A stretch of 36,967 bases of DNA. It comes from VGEM01 sp033764265. GTDB lineage: Bacteria > Pseudomonadota > Alphaproteobacteria > Rhodospirillales > Rhodospirillaceae. Of this stretch, positions 31,173-36,967 are shown piece by piece (the stretch's first letter is position 1; the number at the start of each line of letters is the position of its first letter). Both the position numbers and the translations under genes were made by a program. The notes below the pieces were generated by a model, which saw only the letters and a program-made list of their open reading frames with translations, had not been told where the DNA came from and did not search any database. Location: positions 1 to 36,967 of the forward strand of contig JANRJB010000150.1 of NCBI GenBank assembly GCA_033764265.1, written 5' to 3'.

Positions 31173-31457
31173 CTAGTGATAATCCACGATTTCGACTTTG
31201 CTGGGTCCTGGCGTGCCGGAGGCCCACTCGAAACATACACGCCACTGGTCGTTGATGCGCACGCTGTACTGGCCCGCCCGGTCGCCCTTGAGCTTTTCCA
31301 AACGCATGCCGGGGAAACTGAGCAGGTCGGCTAGCGATACCGCGGCGTCAATCCGGTCCAGCACCTTTTCAGCCTGGCGCCGGAACGGCTCGAATTTCTT
31401 GACACGCTCGCCATCGGCGAACCGCGCGGTTCGGACGTCGCGATAGCTGCGAATCAT
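31173..31457 (-). CDS. higB: HigB-family toxin (RelE/ParE superfamily)
   Basis: A 94-residue toxin. The start IRSYRDVRTARFADGERVKKF, the middle LEKLKGDRAGQYSVRINDQWRVCFEW and the end VEIVDYH are the HigB/plasmid maintenance killer signature. HigB toxins cut mRNA in translating ribosomes. Candidate catalytic residues (Arg67, Arg73, His94 at the C-terminus) are present. It is the first gene of the pair, with an overlapping operator and promoter just upstream, and the predicted transcript seems to begin at or near the ATG, leaving no room for a Shine-Dalgarno. Confidence 0.94.
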   Translation of the reverse strand: MIRSYRDVRTARFADGERVKKFEPFRRQAEKVLDRIDAAVSLADLLSFPGMRLEKLKGDRAGQYSVRINDQWRVCFEWASGTPGPSKVEIVDYH

Positions 31458-31462
31458 GCGAT

Positions 31463-31499
31463 ATGCTAGATTGAAAAGAGTGTTACGTCAAACGTAACA
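31463..31499 (-). promoter_or_regulatory. higBA promoter with palindromic operator
   Basis: On the minus strand, -35 TTGACG (31491-31486) and -10 TAGCAT (31468-31463) are separated by 17 bp. Only five bases separate the -10 from the higB ATG, implying a leaderless mRNA. The perfect palindrome TGTTACGTCAAACGTAACA (31481-31499; 8-bp arms, 3-nt spacer) covers the -35 and is the likely binding site for HigA. Confidence 0.75.
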
Positions 31500-31623
31500 G
31501 ACGCGATTGTGCTTTCGGCGCGGGCGCGCAAACCTCCCCGTGCCTGGGAAAGACCCGAATAGGGGTGCTCGTTGATTTTATCCGCCCGTCCGCCACCCCG
31601 CGGGAGCGACGCATCCCGACACG

Positions 31624-33474
31624 TCAATCCGGCTCGAAGTCTTCGGCGTAATCGACCTTGAGGGCGGGGTCCTGCGCCGATTTCTGCAGCCGGCAGCGGC
31701 CCACCACCAGCACATCCAGTTCCGTCGCCATGAAGCAGCGGAACGCATCCTCGGGCGTGCACACGATCGGCTCGCTGCGCACGTTGAAGCTGGTGTTCAC
31801 CAACACGGGGATTCCGGTCAGGCGCTCGAACGCGGTCAACAGCGCGTGGAACAGCGGATTGACGTCGGCGCTCACGGTCTGCACGCGGGCCGAATTGTCG
31901 ACATGGGTCACCGCCGGAATGCGCGACCGGGCGACGTTGAGCAGGTCGAGGCCGGTCTTGCCCGCGTCCCCGGGCCGGCGCGGCAGGCGCTGGCCGGCTG
32001 TCACGTCGGCCACCAGCAGCATGTAGGGGCTGTCGACATCCAGCTCGAACCACTCGGGGACGCGCTCGCGCAGCACCGCCGGGGCGAACGGGCGGAAGCT
32101 CTCGCGGAACTTCACTTTCAGGTTCAGCGTGCGCTGGGTGTTGGGGCTGGCCGGGTTGCCCAGGATCGAACGCGCGCCCAGCGCGCGCGGGCCGAACTCC
32201 ATGCGGCCCTGGAACCAGCCGACCGCGGCGTTGGCGGCCAGATCGGCGGCGGTGCGGGCGACGATTTCGGCCTCGTCCAACACCTCGAAGCGCGCCCCGG
32301 CCGCGGCCAGGCGGCGCTCGATGTCGGCCTGGTCGAAAGATGGTCCCAGGTAGGCGCCGGCCATGCCGTCGCGGCGCGTGCCGTTCACGACCGGAGGCGC
32401 GGGCCGCGGCACATCGCGGTGCAGGTGGGTGGCGACCAGGGCCGCGCCGAGCGCGCCGCCGGCATCGCCCGCGGCCGGCTGAATCCAGATGTTCGCGAAG
32501 CGGCCGTCGCGCAGGATTTTCCCGTTGGCGACGCAGTTGAGCGCCACGCCGCCGGCCAGGCACAGGTTCGTCGCCCCGGTTTCGGCCGCGACGGCGCGGG
32601 TCAGGCGCAGCACCGCCTCCTCGACCACCGCCTGCACCGACGCCGCCAGGTCCATGTGCACCTGCGCGACCGGGTCGGACGGTTTGCGCGGCGGCGGGCC
32701 GAACAGCGCGTGGAAGCGCTGGTTGGTCATGGCCAGCCCGGTGGCGTAGTCGAAGTAGCGCTGGTCCATGCGGAAGCTGCCGTCGGGCTTCAGGTCGATC
32801 AGGTGGTCCAGGATGGTCTGGGCGAAGCGCGGCGTGCCGTAGGGCGCCAGGCCCATCAGTTTGTATTCGCCCGAGTTGACCTTGAAGCCGGTGTAATAGG
32901 TGAACGCCGAATAGAGCAGGCCGAGCGAATGGGGAAAGTGGATTTCCTTGTGAATGGCGAGCTCGCGGCCGCGCCCCACGGCGCAACTGGTCGTCGTCCA
33001 CTCGCCGACACCGTCCATGGTGAGCACGGCGGCTTCATCGAACGGCGAGGGGTAGAACGCCGAGGCGGCATGGCTGAGGTGGTGCTCGGAGAACACCAGC
33101 CGGTGGAACCAGTCGACGCCGGGGTCGAGTTTTTTCAGCTCGCGAATCAGCAGGTCCTTCTGGAACAGCTTTTCGCGGATCCACAGCGGCAGCGCGCGGC
33201 GGAACGAGGCGAAGCCGCGCGGCGCCATGGCGGCGTAGGTTTCGATCAGCCGCTCGAACTTGATGAACGGCTTTTCGTAGAACGCCACCAGGTCGAGGTC
33301 GGCCGGTTTCAGGCCGGCGCCGGCCAGGCAGGCGGCGATGGCGTGGGCCGGAAAGCGCGCGTCGTGCTTCTTGCGGGTGAAGCGTTCTTCCTGGGCGGCG
33401 GCGAGGATGCGGCCGTCCTCGACCAGCGCCGCGGCGCTGTCGTGGTAGAAGGCCGAAAGGCCGAGCACGCGCAA
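31624..33474 (-). CDS. O-carbamoyltransferase, NodU/CmcH/SxtI family
   Basis: A 616-residue enzyme that transfers a carbamoyl group from carbamoyl phosphate to a hydroxyl on a sugar or secondary metabolite, via carbamoyl adenylate. The N-terminal Kae1-like domain has LGLSAFYHDSAAALVEDG, EERFTRKKHDARFP, the metal-binding HHLSHAASAFYPSPF (His 131, 132, 135), MDGVGEW and ALNCVANGK. The C-terminal domain has GRMEFGPRALGARSILGNP, LNLKVKFRESFRPFAP and VNTSFNVRSEPIVCTPEDA. The start is TTG 33474. It is the last gene of a module with a DUF5989 and an SxtJ-like gene; the acceptor is unknown. Confidence 0.95.
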   Translation of the reverse strand: MRVLGLSAFYHDSAAALVEDGRILAAAQEERFTRKKHDARFPAHAIAACLAGAGLKPADLDLVAFYEKPFIKFERLIETYAAMAPRGFASFRRALPLWIREKLFQKDLLIRELKKLDPGVDWFHRLVFSEHHLSHAASAFYPSPFDEAAVLTMDGVGEWTTTSCAVGRGRELAIHKEIHFPHSLGLLYSAFTYYTGFKVNSGEYKLMGLAPYGTPRFAQTILDHLIDLKPDGSFRMDQRYFDYATGLAMTNQRFHALFGPPPRKPSDPVAQVHMDLAASVQAVVEEAVLRLTRAVAAETGATNLCLAGGVALNCVANGKILRDGRFANIWIQPAAGDAGGALGAALVATHLHRDVPRPAPPVVNGTRRDGMAGAYLGPSFDQADIERRLAAAGARFEVLDEAEIVARTAADLAANAAVGWFQGRMEFGPRALGARSILGNPASPNTQRTLNLKVKFRESFRPFAPAVLRERVPEWFELDVDSPYMLLVADVTAGQRLPRRPGDAGKTGLDLLNVARSRIPAVTHVDNSARVQTVSADVNPLFHALLTAFERLTGIPVLVNTSFNVRSEPIVCTPEDAFRCFMATELDVLVVGRCRLQKSAQDPALKVDYAEDFEPD

Positions 33475-33493
33475 CGCCTGACGCTCCGCCGCT

Positions 33494-33643
33494 TCAGAAG
33501 ATGGTGTAGATGAACGGCGCCACGGCGCTGCCCTGGGCCAGCACGATCAGCCCGCCGAACAGCGCCAGCATCAGCACCATCGGCAGCAGCCAGAACTTCT
33601 TGCGGACTTTCAGGAAATTCCAGAACTCGATCAGGAATGCCAT
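33494..33643 (-). CDS. DUF5989/SxtK-like micro membrane protein
   Basis: A 49-residue protein with one membrane helix: the basic N-terminal segment FWNFLKVRKKFWLLP, then a hydrophobic stretch at about 19-37, ending AQGSAVAPFIYTIF. This wording is the DUF5989 family, repeatedly found beside carbamoyltransferases of the SxtI type. It may anchor or recruit the carbamoyltransferase at the membrane (inference). It lies 34 bp after the SxtJ-like stop and 19 bp before the carbamoyltransferase start, fitting one operon. Confidence 0.85.
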   Translation of the reverse strand: MAFLIEFWNFLKVRKKFWLLPMVLMLALFGGLIVLAQGSAVAPFIYTIF

Positions 33644-33677
33644 GGTCGGGCCATTCGGACGCTGCGGCGGTTCGGGT

Positions 33678-34103
33678 TCAGTATTGCGGCGTGAACGAGC
33701 CGCGCGGCGGACCGGGCGGCGTGCGCGCGATCCAATAGCTTTGCGCCGACGGATCGTATGTCAAGCGCAACGGATCCTTGCGGGCGAGCTTGAGGTAAAG
33801 CCCGGTCGGGATCACCGCGACCGCGTATACCAGGCCCATGATCAGCGGGCTCACCACCGCGTGCAACACCTGGCCCAGCGCCATCCATGCGCGGTTGAGC
33901 GGGGCCAGCAGTGCCGGGCGGACCAGCGCGGCCAGCGCGAACGACGCCGCGATCGCCGCCGCCCACAGGCGCACGCCGCCACCGTCCATCAGCGGCCACG
34001 CCGCGACGATCGCGAACACCGCGGTCATGACCCAGCCGAACGCCCGCGCCGAGGCGTGCGGAACGGGATCGCGCTCGAGGCTTTCGTGATGGCCGCTCGT
34101 CAT
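33678..34103 (-). CDS. SxtJ-like membrane protein
   Basis: A 141-residue protein with probably three membrane helices (about 22-40, 47-62 and 82-103). The order RAFGWVMTAVFAI, LAPLNRAWMALGQVLHAVVSPLIMGLVYAVAVIPTGL and a soluble tail (RKDPLRLTYDPSAQSYW) is that of the SxtJ family, named from the saxitoxin gene cluster and of unknown function. It is the first gene of the carbamoyltransferase module here and follows the FosA-like gene by 54 bp. Confidence 0.85.
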   Translation of the reverse strand: MTSGHHESLERDPVPHASARAFGWVMTAVFAIVAAWPLMDGGGVRLWAAAIAASFALAALVRPALLAPLNRAWMALGQVLHAVVSPLIMGLVYAVAVIPTGLYLKLARKDPLRLTYDPSAQSYWIARTPPGPPRGSFTPQY

Positions 34104-34157
34104 GTCGCCACGGGTCCGCGTCGGTTTGGGGCTCGCGGGCGAGGCTATAGCACGCCG

Positions 34158-34595
34158 TCAATCGTCGACAAACGACTGATACCCCTCGGGCGGCGTGGCG
34201 GCGAAGGCGTCGAGCCGCGATTGCCACGAACCGACGTGGATTTCCAGCTTCCGCCCGTCCGGGTCGCGGAAGTACAGCGACGGGCCTTCGCTGGTGTTGG
34301 GCTGCCAGATCGGCGCGCCGCCGTCGGTGACGCGCCGTGCCAGCGCGGCGAACTGGGCATCGGTCACGTCGAAGGCGACGTGGGTGTCATCGGCCGCGGC
34401 CGCCGGTTCGGGCCGGCCGAGATGCAGGCAGACCCAGGTGTTGCCGGCCAGCAGATAAGCGCCACGCGCCCAGCGCGCCAGGGGAGTCAGGCCCAGGGTC
34501 TCGACATAGAACGCGAACGAGCGGTCGAGGTCGGCGACGGTGAAGGTGAGATGATTGACGCCGCCGACGGCGGCCGGGCGCGGGCGTCCGCTCAC
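34158..34595 (-). CDS. FosA-like VOC protein (glutathione transferase type)
   Basis: A 145-residue VOC protein. The metal ligands are His15 (VNHLTFTVADLDRSFAFYV), His72 (THVAFDV) and Glu118 (KLEIHVG). The active-site segment NTSEGPSLYFRDPDGRKLEIHVG, with Ser102, Gly104 and Tyr108, and the GAYLLAGNTWVCL strand closely follow FosA, the Mn-dependent enzyme that opens fosfomycin with glutathione. Fosfomycin resistance is possible, but many close relatives have other roles. GTG 34595 is the only good start. It is 19 bp downstream of ctrA on the same strand and could be co-transcribed with it. Confidence 0.85.
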   Translation of the reverse strand: MSGRPRPAAVGGVNHLTFTVADLDRSFAFYVETLGLTPLARWARGAYLLAGNTWVCLHLGRPEPAAAADDTHVAFDVTDAQFAALARRVTDGGAPIWQPNTSEGPSLYFRDPDGRKLEIHVGSWQSRLDAFAATPPEGYQSFVDD

Positions 34596-34614
34596 GCCGC
34601 GCCCCGTGCGCGCC

Positions 34615-35331
34615 TCACGCGTTGACGGCCTTCTTCTTCGGCACGGCCTCTTCGGCCTGGGTGTCGCGCAGCACGTAACCACGGCCCCACACCGTCTCGA
34701 TATAGCTTTCCCCGCCGGTGGCGTTGGCCAGCTTCTTGCGCAGCTTGCAGATGAACACGTCGATGATCTTCAGCTCCGGCTCGTCCATGCCGCCGTAGAG
34801 ATGGTTGAGGAACTGCTCCTTGGTCAGCGTGGTGCCCTTGCGCAGCGCGAGCAGTTCCAGAATCCCGTATTCCTTGCCGGTCAGGTGCAGCGACTGGCCG
34901 GCGACCTCGGCGGTGCGGGCATCCAGGTTCACGGTCAGCTTGCCGACATGCACGCGCGGTTCGGAATGGCCCTTCGACCGGCGCACGATCGCCTGGATGC
35001 GGGCCAAGAGTTCGTCGCGGTTGAACGGCTTGGTCAGGTAGTCGTCGGCGCCGATGCCGAACCCCTGCACCTTTTTCTCGGCCTGGGTCAGGCCCGACAG
35101 AATCAGGACCGGCGTGGCCACCCGCGCGTTGCGCAGCTGGCGGATGACGTCCATGCCGTCCATATCGGGCAGCATCAGGTCGACGATGATCAGGTCGTAT
35201 TCATAGACCTTGCCGAGATCGAGGCCGTCCTCGCCCAGCTCGGCGGTATCGACCACCCAGTCGGACTTTTTCAGCATCGCGGCCACGGCTTGCGCCGTCG
35301 ACGGGTCGTCCTCAACCAATAGGATGCGCAT
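34615..35331 (-). CDS. ctrA: Cell-cycle master regulator CtrA
   Basis: A 238-residue OmpR-family response regulator. The receiver has LLVEDDP (Asp8, Asp9), the phosphoacceptor Asp51 (IIVDLMLPDMDG), and PFNRDELLARIQAIVRRSKGHS. The winged helix domain has LHLTGKEYGILELLALRKGTTLTKEQFLNHLYGG, PELKIIDVFICKLRKKL and VWGRGYVLRD, identical in wording to CtrA proteins of Caulobacter relatives. It controls replication, division or motility depending on the lineage and is phosphorylated through ChpT. The C-terminus ends KKKAVNA rather than the double Ala that ClpXP reads in Caulobacter. It is divergent from fliI, with TTAA half sites between. Confidence 0.97.
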   Translation of the reverse strand: MRILLVEDDPSTAQAVAAMLKKSDWVVDTAELGEDGLDLGKVYEYDLIIVDLMLPDMDGMDVIRQLRNARVATPVLILSGLTQAEKKVQGFGIGADDYLTKPFNRDELLARIQAIVRRSKGHSEPRVHVGKLTVNLDARTAEVAGQSLHLTGKEYGILELLALRKGTTLTKEQFLNHLYGGMDEPELKIIDVFICKLRKKLANATGGESYIETVWGRGYVLRDTQAEEAVPKKKAVNA

Positions 35332-35564
35332 TACCTTGTGCCCCTTTTCGAGATCGCCCCCCAGATACAGAGTTAAAGGTTAACACAGCGACTCGGTGAT
35401 TTCTAATGAAAACCTTGCTGTCAAACGGAATCGGCCCCGATCCGGTTGCAGTCATGGCCCAAACCGGGCTCCGCTGACCGTTTGGCTTTACGCGGTGTTA
35501 AACTCGCCGTCGTTCAATGCAGGCCAGGCCCGGGCGTCTGCCCGGGGCTCCGAAAGGTCCGCCG
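35332..35564. promoter_or_regulatory. ctrA-fliI divergent regulatory region
   Basis: A 233-bp AT-richer region. GTTAAAGGTTAAC (35372-35384) is a perfect inverted pair of TTAAC half sites, the core of the CtrA box, close upstream of ctrA. Further TTAA sites are at 35498-35501 and 35572-35575 near fliI. On the minus strand TTGACA (35424-35419) is a perfect -35 for ctrA, but the -10 region (AATCAC) is poor. No full TTAA-N7-TTAA box was found. Confidence 0.5.
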
Positions 35565-36967
35565 GTGCCGGTTAACATCTCAAGCATTATCAACGACTTG
35601 AATCGGCTGCCGACGCACCATCTGTTCGGCAGCGTCAGCGCCGTGCAGGGCCTGTCGATCGAGGTCGCCGGCATCCAGAACAACCTGTCGATCGGCGACC
35701 GCTGCACTATCCACGCCCGCGACGGGCGCAAGGTGGCGTGCGAGGTGGTCGGCTTCCGCGAGGGCCGGGCGGTGGTGATGCCGTTCGGCGCGCTCGAGGG
35801 CATCGGCATCGGCTGCCGCGCCGAGATCGCCGAGACCATTCCGTCGATCTATCCCGACGACACCTGGCTCGGCCGGGTGGTCAACGCCTTCGGCCGGCCG
35901 GTCGACGGCGGCGGGCCGCTCGGCAACGGGCCGGAGGCCTATCCGATCAAGGCGACGCCGCCGCCGGCGCACACCCGCAAGCGCATCGGCGGCAAGATCG
36001 ACCTGGGCGTGCGCGCGGTGAACACCTTCACCACCTGCTGCCACGGCCAGCGCATGGGCATCTTTTCCGGCTCCGGCGTCGGCAAGTCGACCATCCTGTC
36101 GATGATGGCGCGCTACACCTCGGCCGATGTCACCGTCGTCGGCCTGGTCGGCGAGCGCGGCCGCGAGGCGCGCGAGTTCATCGAGGACGACCTGGGCGAC
36201 GACGGCCTCAAGCGCAGCGTGGTGGTGGTCTCGACCTCTGACGAACCACCCCTGATGCGCCGCCAGGCCGCCTACGTGACCATGGCGGTGGCCGAATACT
36301 TTCGCGACCAGGGCCTGAACGTGTTGTGCCTGATGGACAGCGTCACGCGCTTCGCCATGGCCCAGCGCGAGATCAGCCTGTCGGCGGGCGAGCCGCCGGC
36401 CACCAAGGGCTACACGCCCGCGGTGTTCGCCGAGCTGCCGAAGCTGTTGGAGCGCGCCGGGCCGGGGCCCAAGCGCAAGGGCAACATCACCGGCCTGTTC
36501 ACCGTGCTGGTGGAGGGCGACGACCACAACGAGCCGATCTCGGACGCGGTGCGCGGCATCCTCGACGGCCACATCGTGCTCGACCGCGCCATCGCCGAGC
36601 GCGGCCGTTATCCGGCGCTCAACGTTCTGCGCTCGATCTCGCGCACCCTGCCCCGCTGCAACACCCACGAGCAGAACGCCCGGATCGTGAAAGCGCGCAA
36701 GTTTATCGCGACCTACGAGGATATGGCCGAGCTGATCCGGCTGGGCGCTTATCGCCGCGGCTCCAACGCCGAGGTCGACGAGGCGATGATCTACTACCCG
36801 CGCATCGAGGAATTCCTGCGCCAGGGCAAGTCCGACCACACCGACCTGGCCGGCTGCTACCGCATGCTGGCCGAGGTGCTGGCGCCGCCGGCTGCCGCGC
36901 CGGCCGACGCGGCCGGTCCGGCGCGGCCGATCCGGATCGCCCAGGCGCGGCCCGCGCAACCGGCGCG
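35565..36967 (+). CDS. fliI: Flagellum-specific ATP synthase FliI (partial, 3' end beyond the window)
   Basis: At least 467 codons of the cytoplasmic ATPase that drives flagellar type III export with FliH and FliJ. Walker A is FSGSGVGKST (167-176), preceded by the FliI-type CCHGQRMGI; VVGLVGERGREAREF and the Walker B region VLCLMDSVTRFAMAQREI, then GEPPATKGYTPAVF and ILDGHIVLDRAIAERGRYP are conserved. The chain already exceeds the usual 440-450 residues because of an Ala/Pro-rich tail after LAEVLAPP. GTG 35565 has AAAGG seven bases upstream. Confidence 0.96.
   Translation, partial: MPVNISSIINDLNRLPTHHLFGSVSAVQGLSIEVAGIQNNLSIGDRCTIHARDGRKVACEVVGFREGRAVVMPFGALEGIGIGCRAEIAETIPSIYPDDTWLGRVVNAFGRPVDGGGPLGNGPEAYPIKATPPPAHTRKRIGGKIDLGVRAVNTFTTCCHGQRMGIFSGSGVGKSTILSMMARYTSADVTVVGLVGERGREAREFIEDDLGDDGLKRSVVVVSTSDEPPLMRRQAAYVTMAVAEYFRDQGLNVLCLMDSVTRFAMAQREISLSAGEPPATKGYTPAVFAELPKLLERAGPGPKRKGNITGLFTVLVEGDDHNEPISDAVRGILDGHIVLDRAIAERGRYPALNVLRSISRTLPRCNTHEQNARIVKARKFIATYEDMAELIRLGAYRRGSNAEVDEAMIYYPRIEEFLRQGKSDHTDLAGCYRMLAEVLAPPAAAPADAAGPARPIRIAQARPAQPA

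Noticed and set aside
31846..33513. 555-codon plus-strand frame opposite the carbamoyltransferase
   Set aside because: The carbamoyltransferase motifs are unambiguous on the minus strand; this frame has no recognisable domain.
35332..35564. Canonical full CtrA box TTAA-N7-TTAA
   Set aside because: Only half sites with spacing of 3, or isolated TTAA, are present; no full box could be found by eye.
1..36967. tRNA, rRNA, CRISPR array, insertion sequence or prophage
   Set aside because: No cloverleaf-like sequence with CCA context, no spaced direct repeats, and no transposase or phage protein was seen, although a small RNA gene could be missed by eye.

Overview
This is a high-GC (about two-thirds G+C by eye), gene-dense chromosomal segment from an alphaproteobacterium. 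The lineage call rests on CtrA, the ChpT phosphotransferase, a DUF3553 protein and the ctrA-fliI neighbourhood. Order-level placement is uncertain; a Rhodospirillales-like lineage is my best guess. I found no rRNA, tRNA, CRISPR array, transposase or phage gene. Almost every intergenic gap is under 250 bp.

Region 1 (1-6.5 kb, minus strand): a partial glycosyltransferase, a Prx5-type peroxiredoxin with a clear intrinsic terminator, HspQ, and three tandem MFS transporter paralogues joined by 4-nt start/stop overlaps. Region 2 (6.5-16.4 kb): an orphan membrane PAS histidine kinase, a cupin-methyltransferase pair, an NCS1 permease, and two divergent genes with Tat-like signals (an NAD(P)-fold protein and a nitrilase-fold protein lacking its catalytic Cys and Glu). 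These are followed by a GFA-family zinc protein, a secreted alpha/beta hydrolase with His in the nucleophile-elbow position, and a dodecin without the usual flavin-stacking Trp. A long inverted-repeat element closes this block.

Region 3 (16.5-21.4 kb): a minus-strand run of radical SAM protein, Crp/Fnr regulator and secreted double-VOC protein, then a glycerate 2-kinase and a small unknown gene. Region 4 (21.5-28.6 kb): a soluble PAS histidine kinase coupled to a single-domain response regulator, a MarR regulator, and housekeeping genes (pyrD, a HAD-IIA hydrolase, nadK, moaA, DUF3553).

Region 5 (28.7-37 kb): cell-cycle and motility genes (chpT, cheY-like, a 33-codon overlapping ORF, cheR, then ctrA and the start of fliI) bracket two accessory modules. 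One is a higBA toxin-antitoxin pair whose promoter has a perfect palindromic operator and appears leaderless. The other is a three-gene O-carbamoyltransferase module (SxtJ-like membrane protein, DUF5989 micro-membrane protein, NodU/SxtI-type carbamoyltransferase). A FosA-like VOC gene sits directly downstream of ctrA. ChpT and CtrA are known partners in the CckA-ChpT-CtrA phosphorelay, so having both here beside cheR and fliI puts cell-cycle control next to the motility functions it commonly regulates.
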